In this document: positions 56,642 to 64,000 of the stretch, piece by piece
Numbering within the stretch: the stretch's first letter is position 1
Layout of the letters: every line of letters starts with the position of its first letter
Assembly: GCA_905221605.1 (NCBI GenBank)
Contig: CAJNDS010002226.1
Span: forward strand, 227,001 to 291,000
Length of the DNA: 64,000 nucleotides
Origin: Symbiodinium natans
Taxonomy: Eukaryota; Sar; Dinophyceae; Suessiales; Symbiodiniaceae
Direction of reading: 5' to 3'
Notes under the pieces: model-generated
What the model was told of the DNA's origin: nothing
What the model saw: the letters and a program-made list of their open reading frames with translations, nothing else
The model's database searches: none
Program-made: the position numbers and the translations under genes

Positions 56642-56801
56642 AGAGCCACTCCGAATAGTGGGCTGCTCGCACTTTGGTGAAGGTTCCAAACCCCTGCACC
56701 CGAACTGGAGGCTGCCACGAAGGTCCCAGTGGCCCGTCGAGCTGGCGTGCGGACTCGGCATCCAGGGCCTGGACACCACGTTTGCTTTGCGGAGGCTCTA
56801 G
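56642..56801 (+). CDS. Candidate terminal exon, 53 codons, strong acceptor
   Basis: The pyrimidine-rich AATTTTTTCAG precedes a frame reading EPLRIVGCSHFGEGSKPL, then HPNWRLPRRSQWPVELAC and GLGIQGLDTTFALRRL before TAG. This is the best acceptor in the window outside the membrane protein gene, with long and convincing composition. The family is not recognised. Confidence 0.55.
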
Positions 56802-56832
56802 GTGAGCCTTGATGGGCAGTTCTGTGTTCCTT

Positions 56833-56936
56833 AGCTTTGGAGTAGGCCCTGGAAAAAAAGTATATACTTTTTAGGTATAATTTGCTATAACAGGAGCCCA
56901 AGACCATAAAAAAGTATTAAAGTATAGTACTCCAAG
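56833..56936. mobile_element. MITE-like element, family B copy 3
   Basis: GCTTTGGAGTAGGCCCTGG, then a run of A and TATATACTTTTTAGG; right end AAAGTATAGTACTCCAAG. Confidence 0.88.
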
Positions 56937-57029
56937 ACCCAGGTTCTGACCGAAACTCTAAAAAGGTACCTGTACCACTTATAGAACTAGGAAAGCCCCA
57001 TGCTACACGGAACCCCACAAAAACTGCAA

Positions 57030-57090
57030 GTCTAAACCCTACACCCTAAACCCGAAACCCTAAACCCTGAACCCTAAACCCTAAACCCAG
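57030..57090 (-). repeat. Interstitial telomere-type tract, C-strand
   Basis: CCCTAAA, CCCTACA, CCCGAAA and CCCTGAA units. Confidence 0.92.
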
Positions 57091-57117
57091 TTCGCGCCCC
57101 CACCCAGGGGCTGGAAG

Positions 57118-57189
57118 CTAGCGCGCCTCGACATAAATCTGCCCGCGCGCGACCTTCTCCTCGTCACGCACAGGCTTGCCTCTTTTCCG
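57118..57189 (-). CDS. Candidate 72-bp terminal exon (stop TAG)
   Basis: After GAACCCCAG the minus strand reads RKRGKPVRDEEKVARGQI, then YVEAR and TAG: 23 codons plus stop, in phase from the acceptor. Highly charged. The plus strand is open but less protein-like. Confidence 0.5.
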   Translation of the reverse strand, partial: RKRGKPVRDEEKVARGQIYVEAR

Positions 57190-57228
57190 CTGGGGTTCAG
57201 AGCTTGGGGGTTTAGGGTGCAGGGCACT

Positions 57229-57296
57229 AAACCCTAAACCCTAAACCCTAAACCCTAAACCCTAAACCCTAAACCCTAAACCCTAAACCCTAAACC
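57229..57296 (-). repeat. Interstitial telomere-type tract, C-strand (about 9 units)
   Basis: Perfect CCCTAAA array. Confidence 0.97.
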
Positions 57297-57842
57297 ATGC
57301 ACTGGTTCTTGAGAGGGAACAAGGGAATGAGGTAGGAATTCGGTAACCTACAGAATCCGCCTTAACGAGTCCAAGGTTCTAAGTATGGGCCCCTGCTTTG
57401 GGTCCCTTGTTGCATATCCCTTTGATACACCTTATAACAAGGGCCCGTCCTTCGGATCCCTAAAAGAAAACCCCGAACCCCTGACCCTTTAACCCCTAAA
57501 CCCTAAACCCAAAACCCTAAACCCTAAACCCTAAGGGTAAGGGACCATACTATGTGGGCGCCCAACCTTAGACTGTGGAGCTTGAGGGAGGGATTCGGTT
57601 TTAGGTGCTAGGGGCTTAACCCTTGCAAACCCTAAATCCTAAACCCGAAACCCTAAACCCTAAACCCTAAACCCTAAACCCTGTAAGCCCTAGACTCGCC
57701 AAACCCCCTAAAGCTCCGAAAAAGCCCAACGCTCCCATAAATCCCCTAAACCCTAAACTCTAAACGGATACACCCCTACGGGCGCTATGAACCTCTATGT
57801 CCCCTACACCCCCTAAACCCTAAACCTCGAAACCCTAAAACT

Positions 57843-57944
57843 TTGGGATGTTCACCCTTCTGCTCACAGTCCTTAAACAGGATAAAAAGTACAATCTCCC
57901 TTAACCTCGACTAAGGACTGTTAGTATAAGGGGACACATCCCAA
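57843..57944. mobile_element. MITE-like element, family A copy 3 (diverged)
   Basis: TTGGGATGTTCACCCTTCTG at the left, ACTGTTAGTATAAGGGGACA and CATCCCAA at the right. Confidence 0.85.
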
Positions 57945-58059
57945 CCCGGAACCCCAAACCACCTAGAAATCTACAAACCCTAGACGCCCCTGAGCCAGGT
58001 TGCCTGCTCGACTCGACAGGTTCCAGGAGGGTGCGCGCAGGGAGAAGACGACACCGACC

Positions 58060-58330
58060 TTGGGTGTCAGTTTTGGGGGGTTTGTTTGGGGGGCGTTGGG
58101 GGGTTTTGCGGGGTTTGAAGACTACAGCGACCTTGGGTCAGTTTGAGGGTTTTCGTTTGGGGGTTTTTGGGGGGGTTTGAGGGTATTAGGGTTGTGAGGA
58201 CTTGGGGGTTTAAGGGTTTTTTCAGGCTTTAAGGGCATTAGGGTTTTCAGGACTTGGGGGTTCGAGGGGTTCAGGCTTTAAGGGCATTCGGGTTTTCAGG
58301 ACTTGGGGGGCTCAAGGGTTTGAAGGTTTT
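58060..58330 (+). repeat. About 55-60 bp tandem repeat, degenerate
   Basis: Words GGGTTTTCAGGACTTGGGGG and TTCAGGCTTTAAGGGCATT recur three times; further upstream only GGGGGTTTTTGGGG words remain. Confidence 0.75.
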
Positions 58331-58674
58331 TGGAGTTTGGGGCTCGTTCGGAATTTTGCATGCTTAACGGGGGGTCAGGGCTCTTTGGGGTTGTAGAGGG
58401 GAAGGGTGGCTCCGAGGTTTCTGCGCCTTCAAGGTGTTTGTTGATGCTCTGTAGCGTTCGAAGGTTTTATGGTACCAGGGAGTTTGATATTTCTTTTGGG
58501 CCGGTTGGGGCTTTAGGCCAAACGCTCAAGGATGTACGTAGGGTTTAGGTCTAGCGTGAAACTTACTTAGACTAAGGGCTTGGGTGCTGCACTCGGTTTC
58601 GGAGTTGGCGTAGGGTTTAACGTCCTAGCATCACGTCTACATCTCAAACGACTAGACCCATAAGCCCACCCCGC

Positions 58675-58902
58675 ATGTCATATGTCCCACCTGCACTACA
58701 AGCCCACGGAAAACTCTATGAGCCCTATACCGTCAGCCACAAGAAGATGAAGTCTTATATGCGAAGTTACTATCTCAGTGAAACGTTATATCGTATGTAT
58801 GTATACACGTGTATAAAACGCTTCAGCCCCAGAAGAAACCAATGCACATCCCTTCTCGTAAAGCCCTCTCAGGGCATCAAAGCCTCAAACAATTACTTTT
58901 AA
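58675..58902 (+). CDS. Possible exon, frame PPALQAHGKLYEPYTV
   Basis: The frame reads MSYVPPALQAHGKLYEPY, then TVSHKKMKSYMRSYYLSE and TLYRMYVYTC. Tyr-rich, partly because of ATGTAT microsatellite-like words. It may be a real exon up to about 58790. Confidence 0.3.
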   Translation: MSYVPPALQAHGKLYEPYTVSHKKMKSYMRSYYLSETLYRMYVYTCIKRFSPRRNQCTSLLVKPSQGIKASNNYF

Positions 58903-58949
58903 TCAAGCTGTAAGGCACTCTGCCCTTAGAGCCATGTGGAACCATTGGT

Positions 58950-58975
58950 ACCATGTATGTATATGTACATATATG

Positions 58976-59020
<45 letters not shown>

Positions 59021-59040
59021 ACATGTTATATACCGTATAT
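58950..59040. repeat. (ATGTAT)n microsatellite
   Basis: ATGTATATGTAT run. A minus frame through it is artefactual. Confidence 0.93.
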
Positions 59041-59347
59041 ACCCAACTAGAATAGCCCTGTAGACTCGATAAGCGTTGCAAGCCCGCTGACCTACCCTAG
59101 AAATAAAAGGCCCAGCAAACCCAGGCGAAACCTTTAAACGCACCCTAGAATCCCTGTAAACCCTGAACAAGAATCTGTACCCCATCATACACCCCTCTAA
59201 ACCCCTTGAAAAAACCGAACCCTCAGACACGGCCCAGAAGTCAAATTCTTCCCCCCCTCTCCCCCCAAATCAAGTACAAGCTGCAGTCTCTGGCCCACCA
59301 AGCTCCTTTCAAAAGGCATTAGGATTGCAGGATGCAGGACCTTCAGG

Positions 59348-59641
59348 TTGTCGGGCCTGTTGGGTTTAGAGGTCATGCCAGTCCAGAGTCCAGGCTTCGG
59401 GTGTGATTGTGTGGTTTCAGGAGTCAAGGGTGCATGGTCCTTTGGGAATACTAGGGGCCGTTTGGCTTACCTGCCCTCGCCACTGCATCAACCCATTTGG
59501 GAAGCCGACAAAGTGTCAGACCACTTCCAGGAGTTCAATAGCACTCTAAAGAGTTCAAGGGGACGGGGACGACAGTTCTGCACTCACGAGGACCACGCGC
59601 ACGGGATGAAGGTGGAATGGTGCGAAATGCAACTCCCTTAG
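59348..59641 (+). CDS. Candidate exon-containing frame, 97 codons to TAG
   Basis: The distal part reads PIWEADKVSDHFQEFNST, then LKSSRGRGRQFCTHEDHA and HGMKVEWCEMQLP. Good composition with a Cys/His-rich tail (CTHEDHAH). The proximal part (MSGLLGLEVMPVQSPGF) is also plausible. It is the longest open frame in the window that is neither a repeat nor part of the membrane protein gene. Unknown family. Confidence 0.45.
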   Translation: MSGLLGLEVMPVQSPGFGCDCVVSGVKGAWSFGNTRGRLAYLPSPLHQPIWEADKVSDHFQEFNSTLKSSRGRGRQFCTHEDHAHGMKVEWCEMQLP

Positions 59642-60120
59642 AACGGACACAGCAGACTTTCCTGCCACGATTTCGCAACACCGAGCTAAAAAAGAGTAGT
59701 TTAGGGTTTAGGATTTACTGCAAGTGCTGTTTGAAGGGCCCGTCCTGGATGGTGCGTACTTCCAAGTTGCCAAGACGGTAGATGCGGAAGGTAGCCCCAT
59801 CCTGGAGGCGGGGTCTTTCAGGTCAGGGCTTTTAGGGGTAACATAGATTGCCTTACCTGACTACTGATTGCTTCAGAACCCCGAACAAATAAAGACTATT
59901 CTTCCTTGTTAAGGGTAATCTAGGGATTCTTACTTTTTATTCTTTTGGGGTTCTTAAGCAAATAGTAGCTGCCTCACCTGTAACAGTTTCTACTACTCTG
60001 CTTCATGCAAGGACTCTAGGGTGTCCAGCGTTTCGGGCGTATTTCGGGGACTGGGCTGAAGGTGTACAGTACATGCTTCAGGACACCTAGGAAGCCCCGT
60101 GATCCTTAGGGGTACCGTTG
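59642..60120. other. Unique sequence, no gene seen
   Basis: Contains AT-rich words (about 59880-59960) and isolated TTTAGGG units. Confidence 0.4.
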
Positions 60121-60266
60121 TGGCTAACCCTAAACCCTAAACCCTAAACCCTTCTGGGGCCAAGGGTTCCCCAAAAACACTTAAGTCAAAGAAAAACGAG
60201 CTTTCGCGAAGGGTTTCGTTCCTGCCCCAGGGCTTTGGGTGAAGCCCCCGACTCTGAAACCTCTCA

Positions 60267-60304
60267 CCCTAAACCCTAAACCCTAAACCCTAAACCCTAA
60301 ACCA
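60267..60304 (-). repeat. Interstitial telomere-type tract, C-strand
   Basis: Five CCCTAAA units. Confidence 0.95.
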
Positions 60305-60549
60305 GGGACCAAACAACAAACTTATGGCCCAATGCTCTTGAATTGAGGAGAGTTTGGGGAGGATAAGGAGTTCAGGGCTTAGGGCTCTTGATTCTTCAGG
60401 TCGTCCAAGGGTGAATGTGTTCTAGGAGGGGCTACGTATAAGGGGCATGTGCGAGAAACAGCTCTCCGCGTGAGAACGCGCCTCCAGGTCAGCTCGTTTC
60501 CTACCTCTGAAAAAAAGGTTCTAGGGATTGATATGGTTTGGTAGGGTTC

Positions 60550-60745
60550 AGGATTTAGGTTTGGGGTTTAGGGTTTAGGGTTTAATTAGGTTTAGGGTTT
60601 AGGGTTTAGGGTTTAGGGTTTAGGGTTTAGGGTTTAGGGTTTAGGGTTTAGGGTTTAGGGTTTAGGGTTTAGGGTTTAGGGTTTAGGGTTTAGGGTTTAG
60701 GGTTTAGGGTTTAGGGTTTAGGGTTTGGGGTTTGGGGTTTAGGGT
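60550..60745 (+). repeat. Interstitial telomere-type tract, G-strand (about 26 units)
   Basis: TTTAGGG array with one GTTTAATTAGG junction at the left and TTTGGGG at the right. Confidence 0.97.
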
Positions 60746-60769
60746 TTTGGGGCGGCAATGCATCAGCAC

Positions 60770-60828
60770 CTAAGAACCGCCTCCGTGGTCTTGTTGAACT
60801 CTGGCGCAGCCGTGGGCAGGATGTCGTT
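60770..60828 (-). CDS. Candidate 59-bp internal exon, minus strand
   Basis: After CTCTCGCCCAG the minus strand reads NDILPTAAPEFNKTTEAV, then L and ends CTTAG|GTGCTG. Both edges fit splicing. It is bracketed by telomere-type tracts at 60550-60745 and 60851-60975. Confidence 0.5.
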
Positions 60829-60850
60829 CTGGGCGAGAGTTTGGGGGCTG

Positions 60851-60975
60851 TTTAGGGTTTAGGGTTTAGGGTTTAGGGTTTCGGGTTTCGGGTTTAGGGT
60901 TTAGGGTTTTAGGGTTTTAGGGTTTTAGGGTTTTAGGTTTAGGCTTTAGGGTTTAGGGTTTAGGGTTGAGTTATT
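60851..60975 (+). repeat. G-strand tract with TTTTAGGG block
   Basis: TTTAGGG, TTTCGGG, then TTTTAGGG octamers. Confidence 0.94.
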
Positions 60976-61129
60976 TAGGGTTCAGCGTTACAAGTATGTA
61001 GTTGGACCGCGGGGCGTCCTTGCCCGTGTGCTCTTCGGCACTTTTCGGCTGGAAACCTATGCCTTTTTCGGGTTTTTCTCCTTTTCCGAGGCCTCCGTCA
61101 CCTGAAGTTTTTCAAGCCCTTTTCAACAC

Positions 61130-61330
61130 GCGTTTTTTTTTCGGGTTTTTGCTTTTGGACACTTTTCCGCTCTTGGCTGTGCGTTTCTTCGGGTTTTTGT
61201 CTGATTTTCTCTGTTGTTTGCACCTTTTTTTTCTTATATTCTTGTTTTTGTTTGTTTCTCTGTCGTTTTTTCTCGCCTTTTCCGGACTCTGTTTTTTCCG
61301 TGTTTTGGCTTTCGGCCACTTTTTTTGGTC
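61130..61330 (+). other. T-rich block with TTTTTCGGG words
   Basis: T-runs punctuated by CGGG, TCTG and CTTTTCC. The plus frame (61002-61577) is Phe/Leu-rich and the minus frame Lys-rich. It resembles the T-rich core of intron 3 at 39590-39700, so it may be intronic or repetitive rather than coding. Confidence 0.45.
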
Positions 61331-61400
61331 TTCTTCCATGCCACTGCCGGCTCCGGCCAGCCTGTGCCTGCTGAGGGCAGCCCTGGCTCTGCTGAGGACG

Positions 61401-61545
61401 TCTGACTTGCATCCGTGTTCCTCTTGCGTGCGAATCCATGTCCGCACGATGATTCCGTTCGTGTTACCACTGCGTGCGAATGGCCAGAGCATCCATGCCC
61501 GCACGATGAGAACGTCCGTGTTACCACTGCGTGCGAATGGCCAGC
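61401..61545 (+). repeat. About 65-bp tandem repeat, two full units and a partial one
   Basis: CCGTGTTACCACTGCGTGCG, AATGGCCAG, CATGCCCGCACGATGA recur; the partial copy at the left has TTCCTCTTGCGTGCGAATCC. Confidence 0.85.
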
Positions 61546-61828
61546 GAACTTTGGGGCTTGCCATTTCACATGGATGACTTTCAAGTTGTGAGTCCTAAAC
61601 TACTTCATTTTGGTAGCACTTTTTTTGGCGTTTCTCTCAAATACCGCCCCTGCCAGTGGTTTCGGCCTTCAGCCTCAGAAAACTGCTTGTCCCGTACCAC
61701 GGGCAAAAAAAACCCACGCACCATATAGCTCGGGCAGCTTGAACTGATCCTGGGCTTGGACACCTATCGCTTCGCTCGTCAACTGAATCAAAATTGCTCA
61801 GCCTGAACCGACGAAGATTTCAGGGTTG

Positions 61829-61945
61829 AGGGTTTAGGTTTAGGGTTTAGGGTTTAGGGTTTAGGGTTTAGGGTTTAGGGTTTAGGGTTTAGGGTTTAGG
61901 GTTTAGGGTTTAGGGTTTAGGGTTTAGGGTTTAGGGTTTAGTTAA
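61829..61945 (+). repeat. Interstitial telomere-type tract, G-strand (about 16 units)
   Basis: TTTAGGG array that ends in TTTAGTTAAACCCTAATT, a direct head-to-head switch to C-strand repeats. Confidence 0.97.
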
Positions 61946-62150
61946 ACCCTAATTGAGGATGCTGAACCCTAAACCCAAAGCCCCAAACCCTAAACCCTAA
62001 ATCCCCGGAAACCCCCAAAGCGCAAAACCTAACCCCTAAAGAGTAAACCCTAAACCCTAAAACCCTAAACCCTCAACCCTTAGACCCCTAAACCCCTAAA
62101 ACCCTAAAGCCTGGGCCCTAAACCCTAAACCCCAAACCCTAAACCTTGCC
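61946..62150 (-). repeat. Degenerate C-strand tract
   Basis: CCCTAAA with CCCCTAAA, CCCAAAG and other variants. Confidence 0.88.
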
Positions 62151-62374
62151 AAGGCTTCACACTCCCCCAAAAAACCCGAATTTTCCCACCCAATATAGGA
62201 TGGCCCTTAACATTCCTGAATAATATTCCTGAGTATGATCCTGAACCCTAAACCCTAAACCCTAATCCCTAAACCCTAAACCCCAAACCCTAAACCCTAA
62301 ACCCTAAACCCTAAACACAATAAGGGAAAATGCAAAATGCCCCACAGGCCTTCCTAGTAATCCCGGGAGCCAAG

Positions 62375-62425
62375 GTGCCAACAGCGCCTGCTGGAAGGTT
62401 CCATCGACCTGCCATCCGCTACAGG
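62375..62425 (+). CDS. Candidate 51-bp exon; donor formed by telomere repeat
   Basis: After GGAGCCAAG the frame reads VPTAPAGRFHRPAIRYR and ends ACAGG|GTTTAGGG. 17 codons exactly, with AG|G acceptor and the donor provided by the first TTTAGGG unit. Confidence 0.45.
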
Positions 62426-62490
62426 GTTTAGGGTTTAGGGTTTAGGGTTTGGGGTTTGGGGTTTAGGGCGTAGGGTTTAGGGTTTTAGGG
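62423..62490 (+). repeat. Interstitial telomere-type tract, G-strand
   Basis: TTTAGGG and TTTGGGG units. Confidence 0.93.
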
Positions 62491-63019
62491 GCCGAAGCAA
62501 ACCAATTAATTGTACAACGATTGGCATGTAAACTGGCTTTTTAGGTCTTTAGGGTCTGTTTTCCTTGAGGTTTGAGGGAAGGTCCGTGTGTAGCTTTAAG
62601 CAAGGTTATGAGTAACATGCATCATCATGCACAACATTACGTGGTTTGAGCCAGAATCAAGTAAATTGCATCCAGAGCAAAAAGCACAAGCCCCTGCCTC
62701 CTAGAACTCCCATTGCAAGCCGCTCAGCGATTTGCTTTAGGGTTTAGGATTTAGGGTTCAAGGTTTAGGGTGTAGGGTTTCGGGCTTAGGGCCCCAAATG
62801 CCACACCCTAGCTTGGAATTAGAGCTCTGCCAAACAACTTATTTCTAAATGAGACCTCCGATTTCCAGTGAGGGCAATGTAAAACAGCCCGGCCGCCACA
62901 ACCACAAATCAACAAGCCCAAAGCTCTAAACCTGAACCCCCCACACCCCGTACAGCCTAAACCCCTCGAGCTTCTGCATCCTACCCTAGCCAAAGACTGA
63001 ATCCTTTATATTCACCTCA

Positions 63020-63085
63020 AACCCGAAACTTCCTAAACTTCCTAAGCTTCCTAGCTTCCTAAGCTTCCTGAGCTTCCTAAGCTTC
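63020..63085 (+). repeat. (CTTCCTAAG)n short tandem repeat
   Basis: Six or seven 9-10 bp units CTTCCTAAG/CTTCCTGAG before CCCTAAA units resume. Confidence 0.85.
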
Positions 63086-63168
63086 CTAAACACTAAACCC
63101 TAAACCCTGAACCCTGAACCCTAAACCCTAAACCCTCCCCAACTCCCCCCCCCCCCCCTCTTCCACAC

Positions 63169-63243
63169 CTGGAGCTCCACCAGCGCCGACTTCATCGCCT
63201 GCAAGGCTGCCGGGGAGCAGCCGTTGTCCTTGGCTCGTAACAT
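63169..63243 (-). CDS. Candidate first exon with ATG and GTGTGG donor
   Basis: The minus strand reads MLRAKDNGCSPAALQAMK, then SALVELQ and ends at GTGTGG: exactly 25 codons. AAG precedes the ATG, so an internal exon is also possible. Helical, protein-like. Unknown family. Confidence 0.5.
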
Positions 63244-63296
63244 CTTCGGGCTTTTGGGCTCGGAAGGCCCTAAACCCCGAACCCCCAAAACCCCAG

Positions 63297-63355
63297 GGTT
63301 TAGGGTGTAGGGTTTAGGGTTTAGGGTTAGGGTTTCGGGTTTCGGGTTTAGGGTT
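63297..63355 (+). repeat. Interstitial telomere-type tract, G-strand
   Basis: TTTAGGG with TGTAGGG and TTTCGGG. Confidence 0.92.
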
Positions 63356-63534
63356 TGAGCTCATTCTGCTGGGCTTAGGAAGTCAAGGCTTGGGGAGATA
63401 GGGTCAGGGCGTGGATGTTCGTGGGGGTTTAGAAGTTAGGCGAATCCAGGTGCTTTATTCCCCGCCCTCGGTGCGGGGTTGTTAGATTTTAAACTCAACT
63501 CTTCTCCTCGCCCGGAACTCTTCTCCTGGCTCAT

Positions 63535-63662
63535 CTCTGGAGTGCGCAACCCCAGAGTGTCCCTGGAGTGCCCAACCCTGAGGGTCCCTGGAGTGCCCAC
63601 CCCAAAGTGTCCCTAGAGTGCCCAATCTCAGAGTGTCCCTGGAGTGCTCAACCCCAGAGTAT
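63535..63662 (+). repeat. About 26-bp tandem repeat, five units
   Basis: Units of the form GTCCCTGGAGTGCCCAACCC then CAGAGT, with substitutions. Confidence 0.9.
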
Positions 63663-63664
63663 CA

Positions 63665-64000
63665 CTACCCAGAGAGGGCGGGGATGTTCGAAGTAGAATA
63701 ATTCTAGTATATTCTTTCTTTGAGCGGGAGGGAATTAATGTAATCCCAGCTGCAGACCTTAAACCCCAGTTAGGGTTCAGGGTTGAGGGTTGCTTGAAAA
63801 AAGTGCGTTTGTAAGGGAGCAAAGAAACCCAACGTTGCTGCTGCATATCCTCGGCCCTGAGCTCCACAACCTGCCCACAACCCGAAGCCCGAGCCCTGAA
63901 ACCTCGGCATTTGGTGGTTTCGGGTTTGCAGTAAACTCCAAAAAGTTGGAACATCCTTATCCCCATACCCGAGAAGGTACATTAAAGGAAAGCCCAGCTC
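63665..64000. other. Unique sequence, no convincing gene
   Basis: Two minus-strand frames (63628-63966 and 63770-63982) are open but share the repeat-derived LNPEP/LNPNW tail pattern. No splice-consistent exon was chosen. Confidence 0.35.

Noticed and set aside
54317-56658. Very long open frames (up to 443 codons) rich in Gly/Arg/Glu or Pro
   Set aside because: They are translations of the GGGGGGA tracts, open in nearly every frame, so repeat structure explains them fully.
61002-61577. 191-codon Phe/Leu-rich frame and 150-codon Lys-rich minus frame
   Set aside because: The middle is a T-rich low-complexity block resembling an intron elsewhere, and the end is a 65-bp tandem repeat; both strands are equally open.

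Overview
The window looks like nuclear DNA of a dinoflagellate, or a very close alveolate relative. Three observations point there. (1) The plant/alveolate-type telomeric heptamer TTTAGGG/CCCTAAA recurs throughout in dozens of tracts on both strands, interleaved with variants such as TTGAGGG, TTTGGGG, TGTAGGG and TTTTAGGG. (2) The one gene I can assemble (about 38.0-40.8 kb, minus strand) belongs to a multi-spanning membrane protein family that I know from dinoflagellate gene sets (core 'FWSHSW ... CIHQ.D ... SKSMLV.WDPTY ... RLWCVFE'). (3) That gene has several short introns with GT, GC and GA donors and AG|G acceptors, which fits dinoflagellate splicing. There are no bacterial operons, rRNA genes or convincing tRNA genes, and no long intact ORFs apart from low-complexity ones. 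Species and chromosomal position are not determinable from sequence alone.

Layout. 0-5.2 kb: telomere-type tracts, TA microsatellites, two minus-strand exon-like islands (2.7 and 5.0 kb). 5.2-9 kb: an AT-rich island with protein-like frames, then small palindromic (MITE-like) elements. 9-25.5 kb: dense interstitial telomere repeats (ITRs) with short exon-like islands between them, plus a long TTGAGGG array at 15.6 kb. 25.5-32 kb: palindromic elements, a 9-bp AAGCCCTCT array, three longer open stretches on the plus strand (26.6, 27.3, 27.6 kb), and a repeat-flanked 1.1 kb block. 32-38 kb: tandem repeats and the two longest pure telomere-type arrays (33.0 and 36.5 kb). 38-41 kb: the split membrane-protein gene. 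41-52 kb: more exon islands between ITRs. 52.1-53.1 kb: a degenerate ATAATACT array. 53.8-54.1 kb: a second AT-rich island. 54.6-56.6 kb: two large GGGGGGA-type G-rich tracts. 56.6-64 kb: exon islands, ITRs and small tandem repeats.

How it fits together. The best-supported biological signal is an introner: a 111-bp terminal-inverted-repeat element (40131-40241) sits inside a conserved coding block, is flanked by a 4-bp GCTC target duplication, and can be removed exactly as a GA-AG intron that restores the reading frame. Relatives of this element occur elsewhere, with at least six other families of short palindromic elements. More broadly, many unique segments between telomere-type tracts read like short exons (20-60 codons, often with AG before and GT after), so the telomeric repeats appear to lie largely within introns or between genes. 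In several places the repeat itself supplies a candidate donor (G|GTTTAG). Many islands are only open frames in GC-rich DNA, sometimes on both strands, so each is a hypothesis that RNA or homology evidence must confirm.
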